From Deltaproteobacteria bacterium (lineage in GTDB: Bacteria > Myxococcota_A > Polyangia > DRWM01 > JAAZOP01): a stretch of DNA of 64,000 nucleotides. The DNA is taken from assembly GCA_016218765.1 (NCBI GenBank), contig JACRCZ010000151.1, forward strand, positions 1 through 64,000. Direction: 5' to 3'. A model generated the notes under the pieces. It had not been told where the DNA came from and ran no database searches. It saw only the letters and a program-made list of their open reading frames with translations. How positions within the stretch are numbered: position 1 is the stretch's first letter; the number at the start of each line of letters is the position of its first letter. Shown piece after piece: positions 22,609 through 32,491 of the stretch. The translations under genes were made by a program, and so were the position numbers.

Positions 22609-24278
22609 ATGCGGACTCGGACGGCGCGACGCGTGACGGCTTGGCTGAGCCTGACCTCAATTGTCGGGTGCGACTGCGCGGCGGCGCAATCGGCGGGGAC
22701 GACGCCTCTACCGAGTCGATGCGGGACGACGGGCGGGGAGTCCGCGACGGGGATGTGGACGCCGACGACGACTCTGGCGCGGATGCCGATGCGGACACGG
22801 ACGGCGATGGCGATTCCGACGATGTGCTGGGCGAGGCCGAGGCGTGGCCCGACGCGCCGCCGACGTGCGGCTGGTACGAGTTGCGCTCGCAGTTCGACGA
22901 GCCGTGCGAGTCCGGCGATTCCTGGGTGCGCGATCCGTTCTACGAGCCGGGCGTCGAGCCTGTCCTGCGCCTGGTCGCCGTTTCCGGCGCAACGACCGGG
23001 CCCGGGTCGTCCCGCGTCATCACCGTCCGCCTTCGGCGGTCCTACCGCCCGGTGGTCCTCGCGCTCGGCTCCTACGAGACAGTCATCTGGGACGTCGAAC
23101 GCGAGGAGGGGGCGCGACTCGACCACATCTACGTCTACGGCTACGACCCGCAGCTCGTGACCGGCGCCGACGACGTGCCGGTGACCAACCACAGCCCAGG
23201 CGGCGACAATCCGGGATACTGTTACCCGTTCTGCGGCGACCACGACACGCGACGCGACGTCGCGAGGATCGAAGCCGAGACGGGTCTCACCCTCCGCTCG
23301 TTCGACGGCTGCTCGGAGGCAATCGGCATCACGCTGGGCGACGTCTGTCGCGAGGAATGCCGCACGTCGGTCGCCTGCGCGGGACGCGAATGCGGTTGGA
23401 GCCCCGACTGCCGGCTGGAATGCGGGATGTGCGCGCCGGGCGCCCGCTGCGACGGCTCCGCCTGCGTCGCGTGCACGCCGTCGTGCGAACGGCGCGAGTG
23501 CGGCACCGACGGCTGCGGTGGCTCGTGCGGCTCCTGCACGGACGATACGCTTTGCGACGGTACCGGCGCCTGCGTTCCGACGAGGACCTTCCCCGGCTGT
23601 GCAGACGTCGCGGCCGAGTCCCACTACTGCCTGACGCTGTCCGGTGGACGCCCCGCGCTTCTCGGTCTCGACAGCGGCAACGTGTGCCCCTTTGGGAAGC
23701 CGGACCTGAACCTCGGCGGCGGTACACCCGAGCACTGCTCCATCGGCTGGGCGGACGGCAGCCTGTTCGTGTGCGTGGACCGCCCCGGACTGCACGGACT
23801 GGTGCGCTACACGGTGCTGACGGACACGCTGGCGGTAGCCCCCGTCCCCTGCGAAGGAGTCGTGTCGTGGCACGGGGGATTGCTCAGCGCCGAGTACATG
23901 TCCTGGCATTCCCCGGATGCACTGGACCACTTCGCGACCTTCGACGACGCGCTGGACGGCGCCGGCGAGACGTGGCCCTGGGGAACTCGCGGGACCCGCA
24001 TGACCGTCCGAGGCGACCTGCTGTACTCGGCCTGGCACTCCGCGAGCGGGATCGAGGTGCAGGCGTTGCCGACGGGCGAGGCCGTGCGGACGATTCGTCT
24101 CGAAGGGTACGATACGTGGATACTTGGCTTGTCCGTAGCCGACGACGGCTTGCTGGTGCTTAACGCGTTCTGGCCCGAGGGCCGCGTCGCGGTCTTCGAC
24201 GAGGCGACGGGCGCCTGGCTCTACGACGTGCACCCCACGGCCGGCGTCGGCGCGCTGCAGTGTTTCGTGGGGTCGTAG
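22609..24278 (+). pseudogene. Cys-rich secreted lipoprotein with Asp/Ala linker, interrupted by an apparent 1-nt frameshift (or assembly error)
   Basis: Signal peptide MRTRTARRVTAWLSLTSIVGC lies in one frame, and DADADTDGDGDSDD plus Cys-rich body (CGTDGCGGSCGSCTDDTLCDGTGACVP) in another. Adding one G to GGGG at 22694-22697 joins them. Confidence 0.65.
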
Positions 24279-24407
24279 ACTCGGCCGCCGCCGGCGCGAT
24301 CGACCGCGGGTCCGGGTCGCTTACGTCGCGCTCTTGAGGATCCCGGCGATCATGTCGTTGCCGCCGCCGGCGGCGCGGCAGCACTCGAAGCTCACGACCC
24401 AATCCAT

Positions 24408-25289
24408 TCATCGGCGCCTCCCGGCGGGGTCGGCCAGCGCCTTGCGGGTCAGGCCCATGGCGCCCTTCAGCGTGCGGTCGAACCATCGGGTCGGAAGCAG
24501 CCGCAAGGCCCAGATCGCAACACGGTAGCGGCCCGGCGAGAGATACCGCGCGCGCGGCCGCCGCTTGCGCAGGACCTTCGCGATCGTCCGGGCCACGACC
24601 TCGGGTCCGGGCGACGTCCGGTCGACCTGGTCGAGCTGCCGCTGGTAGCGGTCGAACGCGGGGCCGTAGGGCGACTCCATGGCGCGGTAGCGGTCGACGG
24701 TCGCCTTGATCGTCGTGGCGAACTGCGTCCGGATCGAACCCGGCTCGACGAGGACCACGCGGACGCCGAACGGGCCGAGCTCCATGCGCATCGCGTCCGT
24801 CAGCGCCTCGACGGCGTGCTTGGTCGCGCAATAGACGCCCTGCAGCGGCACGGTCAGGAGGCCGACGACGCTGCTGACGTTGACGACGCAGCCTTCCCCC
24901 CGCCGCCGCATCGCCGGCGCGAAACGCTGCGTCACCCTTACGAGCCCGAACACGTTCGTCTCGAACTGCGCCCGCAGGTCCTCCTCTGTCACCAGCTCCA
25001 TCGGGCCCATCAGCCCGAAGCCCGCGTTGTTCACCAGCGCGTCGAGGCCCCGGCCTTCGGTCCGCCGATCGACCTCGACGCCGGCCGCGGCGATCGACGC
25101 CGCGTCGTTCACGTCCAGGACGAACGTGTCCAGCCGCAGTCCGTCCGCTTCGCGCCTGAGCTCGTCCAGCGCGGCCGCCTTGCGGCCGGTCGCCAGGACG
25201 TCGTAGCCGAGGCGCGCCAGGTGCAGCGCGGTCTCGCGCCCGATCCCCGTCGTCGCACCCGTGATCAGAACGACCTTGGGTCTCTCCAT
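24408..25289 (-). CDS. Short-chain dehydrogenase/reductase
   Basis: VVLITGATTGIGRETALHLARLGYDVLATGR, LVNNAGFGLMGPME, NVSSVVGLLTVPLQGVYCATKHAVEALTDAMRMEL. Confidence 0.92.
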   Translation of the reverse strand: MERPKVVLITGATTGIGRETALHLARLGYDVLATGRKAAALDELRREADGLRLDTFVLDVNDAASIAAAGVEVDRRTEGRGLDALVNNAGFGLMGPMELVTEEDLRAQFETNVFGLVRVTQRFAPAMRRRGEGCVVNVSSVVGLLTVPLQGVYCATKHAVEALTDAMRMELGPFGVRVVLVEPGSIRTQFATTIKATVDRYRAMESPYGPAFDRYQRQLDQVDRTSPGPEVVARTIAKVLRKRRPRARYLSPGRYRVAIWALRLLPTRWFDRTLKGAMGLTRKALADPAGRRR

Positions 25290-25435
25290 CTCACCCCTGC
25301 CTTCCCGCACCGCCCCGCGGGGCCGCCATGCTGCGCGTCCCGGCGGCGCTCGTCAACGCCGGTCGGCACGCGCACCCGCACGGGAGGTTTCCCGCTGCTT
25401 GAGCGGCGGGGTGCGCCCGGATAAGCTCCGGGCCG

Positions 25436-25873
25436 ATGGACGACGAGTCGCGAAAGAAGAAGCAGCGGGCCGCGGAACCCGCGAGACCGAAACTGCTCGT
25501 GCTGGACGAGTCGGCGATCGATCCCTCGTGCCTGGAGACCTTCCCGTACGAGCACGCGGGCAAGGACGTCGTCGTCGAGATCGACACGGACGAGTTCACC
25601 GCCGTCTGTCCCTGGTCGGGCCTGCCCGACTTCGGCCGGGTGACGATCCGCTACGTGCCCCGCAAGCTCGTCCTCGAGCTGCGCTCGTTCAAGTTCTACC
25701 TCCTCACCTACCGCAACGTCGGCATCTACCAGGAGCACGCCGCCCGCCGCCTCCTCGACGACCTGGCGCACGCCACGCGGCCCAGGTGGATGGAGCTGTC
25801 CCTGGACTACAAGGTCCGCGGCGGCGTCCACACTGTCTGCCGCGCCGCGTCCCGGAGGACTTCCCGGGGCTGA
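25436..25873 (+). CDS. queF: NADPH-dependent 7-cyano-7-deazaguanine (preQ0) reductase
   Basis: TDEFTAVCPWSGLPDFGRVTIRYVPRKLVLELRSFKFYLLTYRNVGIYQEHAARRLLDDL...DYKVRGGVHTVCR. Confidence 0.93.
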   Translation: MDDESRKKKQRAAEPARPKLLVLDESAIDPSCLETFPYEHAGKDVVVEIDTDEFTAVCPWSGLPDFGRVTIRYVPRKLVLELRSFKFYLLTYRNVGIYQEHAARRLLDDLAHATRPRWMELSLDYKVRGGVHTVCRAASRRTSRG

Positions 25874-25956
25874 AGCCCCCGGCAAGACCACCAGGCCCTC
25901 CGGGCTGCCCCCCTCGTGCCCGAAACCGAGACCTGATAACGGATAACCAAGGACTC

Positions 25957-28443
25957 TCAGCCCCTGCTGACCCGCTCCAGCACGAAGTGCAGCCGGTCGC
26001 CCAACCGCATGGCCGATTCCAGCACGCCGATCCGCGCCTCCTCGTCGGCCGAGGCGATCCGCGAGGGCCAGCTCGGCTCGGTCAGGATGCCGAAGGCGTC
26101 GTTCTGGACGCGCCACAGGTCGAAGTCGACGCCGAGGTCGCGGCCCAGGTCGAGCAGCGCGTGCAGCGCCGCCAGCGGCGCGGCGGAAGGCTCCTCGCCG
26201 AAACGCCGGATCTGCCGCAGCACCGCCTCCGTGAGCTTGCGACGCAACGGCTCGTCGGTGACCCGCACGCCCCACTCCAGCGCCTGCGCCGCCAGCCGGT
26301 GCGCGTCCTCGCGCAAGGTCTCCGTCGCCCCGTCCTCGCCCGCCGCGCGCGCCAGCCGCTCGACCACCACCTCCGCCTCCCGCGCCAGCCCGTAGGCCGC
26401 CGCCGAGCGGAACGCGTCGGGCAACGGGTAGTTCGCCTCGGCCAGGTACCCGAGCAGCCGGCCGTGCTCGCGGTAGAAGCGCAGGTGCGCCGTGCGGAAC
26501 GTCTGCAGCGTGTCGTGGACGACGCAGTCGAGGATCCCGCGGCGCTCCTCCAGGAAGGCGTCGCGCAGCGAGAACCACTCGTCGCCCGAAAAGTGCCGCT
26601 CGAGCGTCGTGACGACGTCGGACAAGGACCGCCGGTCGAAGGTCTCGAACAGCGCCCGGCGCAGCTCGCGGTAGTCGCCCGGCGATCCGTCGGCGCGCAC
26701 GCCGCAGCGGAAGTCGTGACCGCCGAAGTACAGCATCGCCAGCGCCACCTCGGTCGAGTCGCGCGTGAGCCGCGACGTCACGCGGAAGCGGCCCGTCACG
26801 AGCCGCGTCCCGCCGTGCTCGGCGGAGGAGCCCTCGAGCCGGCGGACGGCGTAGGCGTACACGTCGCGCTCGTCGGTCGAGTCCGCCTCCAGCATGCGCG
26901 TGATGGCGTGATGCGCGGCGACGCGCCGCAGGTCGACGGCCAGCGGCTGCACCCGCCGGCGGTAGATCGACTCGCCGTCCCCCTCCCCGGGCTGGTTGCT
27001 GCGTCCGGCCGCGAGCGCCCGCACCAGCGGCCCCTCGAGGTCCTCGCCCGACAAGGCCGCGCCGAGGCGCGCGGCGCGGCAGGCGTACTTCATCACCTGC
27101 ACGGCCTCGAGGCCGGCCATGTCGTCGAAGAACCAGCCGCAGCTCGTGAACATCAGCATCCCGTTGCGCTGCATCTCCAGCGCGCGCAGCGCCGCGACCT
27201 GGCCGGCCGGGTCGAGCGTTCCCTTGCCCTGCTCGGCCAGGAAGGCGTCGACGCTCGCGGGAGAGCGGTCGAGCACCACCCGGACGTAGGCGTCCCGCGC
27301 GGCCCACGGGTCGGCGAGCACCCGGCCGCCGTGGCCCTCGAAGACCGCGTCCAGCCGCTCCTTCAGGCCGTCCAGCGCGCCCCGCAGCGCGCCGCGCCAG
27401 GCCTGGCTCCAGTGCGCGGGACCGCCCGTCTTGCAGCCGCAATCGGCGCGCCAACGCTCCACCCCGTGGAAGCACGACCACGACGAACGCTCGCGGATCC
27501 GCACCCGCCGCCGCGGCGGAGACAGCTCGAGGAACCGGGCGTAGTTGACCGGCTCGACACCCTCCTCCTCCAGCCGCCGCAAGGCGTACGCCAGCGCCAT
27601 GTCGCCGAAGCGGTGGTGGTGGCCGTAGCTCTCGCCGTCCGTGGCGACGTGCGCCAGCCTCGGTCCGGCGTCCGGGTCCGCCGTCGCGGCGAGATCGGCC
27701 AGGCGCCCGGCGAAGGCGCCGCCGTCGTACAGGAGGCCGCCGAACGCGATTGCCTGCGCCATCGGACCGTCGTAGAAGAAGAGGGCGACTTCCCGCCCGG
27801 ACGGCAGCTCGCAGCGGTACGCCGCGGCCGGGTCCAGCGAGTGCTCGTCGACCGCCGTCCACTCGTCGTCGTCCGGCAGCGCGACCGCTTCGGCCTGCCG
27901 CGGCGAGAGGATCGCGAAGCGCATCCCCTCCTCGGCCAGCGCCTCCAGGGTCGGCGTGTCGACCGCCGCCTCCGGCAGCCACATGCCCTCGGGCTCGCGG
28001 CCGAAGCGTTTTTCGAAGTCCGCCTTGCCCCAGCGGACCTGCGTGGCGCGGTCGCGGGGCGAGGCGAGCGGCAGGATGACGTGGTTGTAGGCCTGGGCGA
28101 TGGCGTTGCCGTGGCCTCCCAGCCGCGCGACGCTCGCCCGGTCCGCCTCGAGGATCGCGCGGTACGTCGCGGGGTCCGCCTTCTCCATCCACGTCAGCAG
28201 CGTCGGCCCGAAGTTGAAGGAGATGCGCTCGTAGTTGCAGACGATGGCGGTGAGACGTCCCTCGCTGGTCTGCAGTCGCGCGGCCGCGTTCGCCGCGTAG
28301 CACTCCGCCGCGATGCGCTCGTTCCAGTCGTGGTACGGCGCCGCCGAATCCTCGACCTCCACCGCCTCCAGCCACGGGTTCTCCCGCGGCGGCTGGTAGA
28401 AATGGCCGTGGATGCAGGCGTAGCGCGGCTCGTGCGGTTTCAT
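25957..28443 (-). CDS. Glycoside hydrolase family 57 / DUF3536-type protein
   Basis: YACIHGHFYQPPRENPWLEAVEVEDSAAPYHDWNERIAAECYAAN; ISFNFGPTLLTWMEK; GMWLPEAAVDTPTLEALAEEGMRFAILSPRQA; ATDGESYGHHHRFGD. Confidence 0.88.
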   Translation of the reverse strand: MKPHEPRYACIHGHFYQPPRENPWLEAVEVEDSAAPYHDWNERIAAECYAANAAARLQTSEGRLTAIVCNYERISFNFGPTLLTWMEKADPATYRAILEADRASVARLGGHGNAIAQAYNHVILPLASPRDRATQVRWGKADFEKRFGREPEGMWLPEAAVDTPTLEALAEEGMRFAILSPRQAEAVALPDDDEWTAVDEHSLDPAAAYRCELPSGREVALFFYDGPMAQAIAFGGLLYDGGAFAGRLADLAATADPDAGPRLAHVATDGESYGHHHRFGDMALAYALRRLEEEGVEPVNYARFLELSPPRRRVRIRERSSWSCFHGVERWRADCGCKTGGPAHWSQAWRGALRGALDGLKERLDAVFEGHGGRVLADPWAARDAYVRVVLDRSPASVDAFLAEQGKGTLDPAGQVAALRALEMQRNGMLMFTSCGWFFDDMAGLEAVQVMKYACRAARLGAALSGEDLEGPLVRALAAGRSNQPGEGDGESIYRRRVQPLAVDLRRVAAHHAITRMLEADSTDERDVYAYAVRRLEGSSAEHGGTRLVTGRFRVTSRLTRDSTEVALAMLYFGGHDFRCGVRADGSPGDYRELRRALFETFDRRSLSDVVTTLERHFSGDEWFSLRDAFLEERRGILDCVVHDTLQTFRTAHLRFYREHGRLLGYLAEANYPLPDAFRSAAAYGLAREAEVVVERLARAAGEDGATETLREDAHRLAAQALEWGVRVTDEPLRRKLTEAVLRQIRRFGEEPSAAPLAALHALLDLGRDLGVDFDLWRVQNDAFGILTEPSWPSRIASADEEARIGVLESAMRLGDRLHFVLERVSRG

Positions 28444-28609
28444 CGCGCGCGGAGGTTAGTACAACCGTGACCGAGTTCGTAGAGGAATGCGGGTCGTGCC
28501 CCGATCCGAACCGCAGGCTTCAGCCTGCGGCTGGGCCCGCCCTGGATCGGCGGTTGACCCGCAAGGCCGTCGCCGCCACTATCACCCCCCGGACGGGAGG
28601 TGTGCCGCC

Positions 28610-29764
28610 TTGGAAGACCGAAGAAGCGGACGATGGAGCGGGAAAGAACGCCTCGACGGGACGACCACGAGCCGCCGCCGGTTTCTCGAGACGACCGCCG
28701 GAGCCGGCGCCGCCGCCCTGCTCGGCGCCGCCTGCGGCGGCGGGGAGGACTCGCCCGACGCGCTCGACGCCGCAGGCGACGGCCCAGGCGACGGCGCCGA
28801 CGTCCTCGACGTCCCGGAGGCCGGGACCTTCGACGACATCCCGCAGGGACGCGTCGTCCTCGTGCGCGCGGCCACGCCCGCCGCGGCCGTCGCCCGCGGC
28901 ATCGCGCTCATGAACGGCCTGACCTTCATCCGCCCCGGCCAGAGCGTCCTGCTCAAGCCGAACATGACCGGGCCGATCCCGCCCCCCGACACGACGAGCT
29001 GCGCGGTTCTGGCCGAGCTGATCCGCCAGTGCAACGCGGCCGGCGCGGGCGAGGTGATCGTCGCGGAACGCACCTTCGGACCGCTCCACACGGTCGATGT
29101 CTTCGACTGGCCGCTGTGCGACGAGGGGTCGCGCAGCATGCGCGAGGTGATCGAGGAGGCCGGCGCCGTCTTCCGGCCGCTGGACGACGAGCCGTGGGAC
29201 GAGGTCAGCCCCGCGGGCGCGGTCGACTTCGACGAGCCGATCCTGGTGCCGCGCATCCTCACCGAGGTCGATCACTTCATCAACGTCCCCGCGCTCAAGA
29301 CCCACAACATCGCCGTCTTCACCATGTCGCTCAAGAACCTCTTCGGCTTCGTCCACCCCGATACCCGCAACGGCATCGTCCACGGCGACCCGCGCAACGC
29401 CGACGATCCGGCGCGCGAGAAGCGGATGTTCGCCCAGATGAACCTCTGCTTCCACCCCGTGCTCAATGTCATGGACGGGATTCTCGCCCGCACCACCGGC
29501 GGCCCGACGCCGCCCGGTGACGAGGCCGAGACGAACATGGTCCTCTTCTCCAAGGACCGCGTGGCGCTCGACGCCGTCGGCCTCGCCGTGCTGCGGCAGG
29601 TCGGGACGGAGTTCAACATCGAGAGCCGCCCCGTGTGGGAGCAGATCCAGCTCGCCGAAGCGATCCGCGTCGGCATCGGCGTCCGCGGTCCCGACGAGGT
29701 CGAGCTGGTCGGCGAAGGGATCGACGAGCTGGCGGAGATCGAGGCGCACCTGCGCACGGTGTAG
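28610..29764 (+). CDS. DUF362-domain protein with Tat/lipoprotein signal; TTG start inferred
   Basis: TTSRRRFLETTAGAGAAALLGAACGGG; VLLKPNMTGPIPPPDTTS...; HFINVPALKTHNIAVFTMSLKNLFGFVHP; GGAGGTG ribosome site upstream of TTG. Confidence 0.8.
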   Translation: MEDRRSGRWSGKERLDGTTTSRRRFLETTAGAGAAALLGAACGGGEDSPDALDAAGDGPGDGADVLDVPEAGTFDDIPQGRVVLVRAATPAAAVARGIALMNGLTFIRPGQSVLLKPNMTGPIPPPDTTSCAVLAELIRQCNAAGAGEVIVAERTFGPLHTVDVFDWPLCDEGSRSMREVIEEAGAVFRPLDDEPWDEVSPAGAVDFDEPILVPRILTEVDHFINVPALKTHNIAVFTMSLKNLFGFVHPDTRNGIVHGDPRNADDPAREKRMFAQMNLCFHPVLNVMDGILARTTGGPTPPGDEAETNMVLFSKDRVALDAVGLAVLRQVGTEFNIESRPVWEQIQLAEAIRVGIGVRGPDEVELVGEGIDELAEIEAHLRTV

Positions 29765-29812
29765 CGCCCGTTCCCCGAATCGCACCCCCCGCGACGGAGG
29801 GGCTTCGGCGCC

Positions 29813-32491
29813 CTACGCCCGCTCCACCCGCGCCGCGCAGACCTTGTACTCGGGAATCTTCGCGATCGGATCGTAGGCCGGGTTGGTGAGGACGTTGGCC
29901 GCGGCCTCCACGAAGTGGAAGGGCATGAAGAGCGTGCCGCGGTCCACGCGGTCGTTGAGACGCACGCGCGCCCGGACCGCACCGCGACGCGTCACGACCC
30001 GCACGAACCCGCCCTTGGCCACCCGCAGCGCCGTCGCGTCCTTCCCGTTCAGCTCGACGAACCCCTCGGGCTCCAGCCCGTGCAACGCCTTCGAGCGTCG
30101 CGTCATCGTGCCCGTGTGGTAGTGCTCGAGCATCCGGCCCGTCGTGAGCACGAACGGGAATTCCTTGTCCGGCTCCTCGGCCGCCGGCTTGTACTCGATC
30201 GGCGCGAACTGGCCGAGGCCCCGTGTGAACTTCTGCGCGTGCAGGATCGGCGTCCCGGGATGGTCCTCCGCCGGACACGGCCAGCAGACGGCCGCCGAGC
30301 CCTCCAGCCGCGACCACGCGATGCCCGCCATCGAGGGCGTCAGGCCGCGCATCTCGTCCCACACCGCCTGCGTGGACTCGAAGCGCATCGGCCGGCCGAG
30401 CCGCTCGGACACGTCGCACAGGATCCGCCAGTCGCGGCGCGGTCCCCCGGCGCCTTGCCAGTCGGCGCCGGGCGGCGCGACGAACGGCTGGGTGAGCTGC
30501 ACGCGACGCTCCGTGTTCGTGTACGTCCCGTCGCGCTCGGGGAACGCCAGCGCCGGCAGCACGACGTGCGCGAGCTTCGCCGTCTCCGTGAGGAAGATGT
30601 CCTGCACGACCAGGAACTCGAGCTTGCGCAGCGCCGCCTCGACGTGCGTCACGTCGGGGTCCGAGAGCATCGGGTTCTCGCCCATGATGTAGAGGGCCTT
30701 GATCCGCCCCTCCAGCGCCGCGGGGAAGACCTCCGACACGGTGAGCCCCGGCTTGGGCGGGAGCTTCGCGCCCCAGGCCGCCTCGAACTTCGCCCGGATC
30801 TTCTCGTCCGCGACCTGCTGGTAGCCGGGAAGGACGTTGGGCAGCGCGCCCATGTCGCACGAGCCCTGGACGTTGTTCTGGCCGCGCAACGGGTTGACGC
30901 CCGTGCCCGGCCGGCCGATGTGGCCGGTCAGCATGGCAAGGTTGGCCAGCGAGCGCACGTTGTCCACGCCCGTCGTGTGCTGCGTGATGCCCATCGAGTA
31001 CACGATCGAGGCCGCGTTCGCTCCGCCGTACAGGCGTGCCGCCGCCACGATGTCGTCGGCCGGAACGCCCGTGATCTTCGCCGCCCGGTCCGGCGGGTAG
31101 CGCCTCGCGACCTCCGCGAAGGCCTCGAAGCCCTCCGTCCGCTCGGCGATGAACGCCGGCTTGTGCAGCTTCTCCTCCAGGATCACGTTCGCCAGGCCGT
31201 TGATCCACGCGACGTCCGTGCCCGGCCGCTGCCGGCACCACAGCGTCGCCTGCCGCGTGAGCGGGATCTTCCGCGGATCGAACACGATGAGCTTCGTGCC
31301 GCGCGCGACCGCCTCGCGGATCTTGAACCCGAACACCGGATGGTTCTCCGTCGTGTTCGTGCCGGTGATGAGGATCGTGTCGGCGAGCAGCAGGTCGTCG
31401 GCCGGGTTGGTCATCGCGCCGGAGCCGAACGAGAGCGCGAGGCCGGCGACCGTCGAGGCGTGGCAGAGGCGCGCGCAGTGGTCGACGTTGTTGGTGCCCA
31501 TCGTCGCGCGCACGAACTGCTGGAAGACGTAGTTGTCCTCGTTGGGCACTTTCGCCGACGACAGCCCGGCGAAGACCTCGCCGCGCCGCTTGTCGAGGCC
31601 CGCGGCGACGGCGCCGAGCGCCTCGTCCCACGTCGCCTCGCGCAGCCGGTCGTTCTCGCGCACCAGGGGCCGCGTCAGCCGGTCGTTGTGGCCGACGAAC
31701 TCGAACGACCCGTAGCGTCCCTTGACGCACAGCCGGCCGCGGTTGGCGGGGCCCGAGCGATCCCCGCGTGCGCCGACGATGCGGTTGCCCTTGACGCCGT
31801 ACTGGATGCGGCAGCCGACGCCGCAGTAGGGGCAGATGGACGAACCCTCCCGCGCCGGCACCTCGGACTGCCGCGGGGAGAGCGCCCCGGTCGGGCAGCG
31901 GACCACGCACTCGCCGCACGACTCGCAGATCGACGCGCGCAGGCCGCCGCCCCCGAACGGCTCGATCCGCGTCTTGAAGCCGCGGCCGTAGAGGTCGATC
32001 GCGCCGCAGCCGTTGATCTCCGCGCACGCCCGCACGCACTTCCCGCAGAAGACGCACTTGGCGTAGTCGATGGCGAAGCACGGGTTGGAGTCGTCCGGCG
32101 CCGTCTCGCGGTGCAGCGGCCGCAGCAGCCGCTCGCGGATGCCCAGGTACTCCGCCGCCTCGTGCAGTCCGCACTCGCTGCTCTTGGCGCAGACGACGCA
32201 GTCGCCGGGATGGTCCGAGAGCAGGAGCTGCAGGGTCATGGTGCGCACGGCACGCAGCTCGTCGTCGTCCGTGACGATCTTCATGCCGTCGGCCACCCGG
32301 GTCGTGCACGAGGTCGGCAGGCCGCGGAGGCCCTCGATCTTCACGATGCACAGCCGGCACGCGCCGTAGGGCTCGAGGTCCTCGTCCGCGCACAGCGTCG
32401 GGATGTAGACGCCCGCCTCGCGGCAGGCCTCCAGCACCGTCCCCGCCTTCTCCACCGTCACGGGGCGGCCATCGATCGTGAGCTTCTTCAT
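29813..32491 (-). CDS. fdhA: Formate dehydrogenase-type molybdopterin catalytic subunit with N-terminal NuoG-like Fe-S domain (Cys, not Sec)
   Basis: PYGACRLCIVKIEGL, DYAKCVFCGKCVRACAEINGCGAIDL, CESCGECVVRCPTGAL, ICPYCGVGCRIQYGV, DHCARLCHASTVAGLALSFGSGAMTN, TGHIGRPGTGVNPLRGQNNVQGSCDMGALP. Confidence 0.92.
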   Translation of the reverse strand: MKKLTIDGRPVTVEKAGTVLEACREAGVYIPTLCADEDLEPYGACRLCIVKIEGLRGLPTSCTTRVADGMKIVTDDDELRAVRTMTLQLLLSDHPGDCVVCAKSSECGLHEAAEYLGIRERLLRPLHRETAPDDSNPCFAIDYAKCVFCGKCVRACAEINGCGAIDLYGRGFKTRIEPFGGGGLRASICESCGECVVRCPTGALSPRQSEVPAREGSSICPYCGVGCRIQYGVKGNRIVGARGDRSGPANRGRLCVKGRYGSFEFVGHNDRLTRPLVRENDRLREATWDEALGAVAAGLDKRRGEVFAGLSSAKVPNEDNYVFQQFVRATMGTNNVDHCARLCHASTVAGLALSFGSGAMTNPADDLLLADTILITGTNTTENHPVFGFKIREAVARGTKLIVFDPRKIPLTRQATLWCRQRPGTDVAWINGLANVILEEKLHKPAFIAERTEGFEAFAEVARRYPPDRAAKITGVPADDIVAAARLYGGANAASIVYSMGITQHTTGVDNVRSLANLAMLTGHIGRPGTGVNPLRGQNNVQGSCDMGALPNVLPGYQQVADEKIRAKFEAAWGAKLPPKPGLTVSEVFPAALEGRIKALYIMGENPMLSDPDVTHVEAALRKLEFLVVQDIFLTETAKLAHVVLPALAFPERDGTYTNTERRVQLTQPFVAPPGADWQGAGGPRRDWRILCDVSERLGRPMRFESTQAVWDEMRGLTPSMAGIAWSRLEGSAAVCWPCPAEDHPGTPILHAQKFTRGLGQFAPIEYKPAAEEPDKEFPFVLTTGRMLEHYHTGTMTRRSKALHGLEPEGFVELNGKDATALRVAKGGFVRVVTRRGAVRARVRLNDRVDRGTLFMPFHFVEAAANVLTNPAYDPIAKIPEYKVCAARVERA

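Noticed and set aside
24293-24410. Possible ~30-aa minus-strand micro-ORF (MDWVVSFECCRAAGGGNDMIAGILKSAT) downstream of the SDR gene
   Set aside because: Interesting composition, but too short to support without conservation or ribosome profiling.
25261-28470. 1069-aa plus-strand and 1036-aa minus-strand ORFs overlapping the GH57 gene
   Set aside because: Shadow frames; only the 25957-28443 minus frame has family motifs.
31400-31540. Selenocysteine (TGA) in the formate dehydrogenase active site
   Set aside because: The motif reads DHCARLCHAST with an ordinary Cys codon and a continuous frame, so no Sec insertion is needed.
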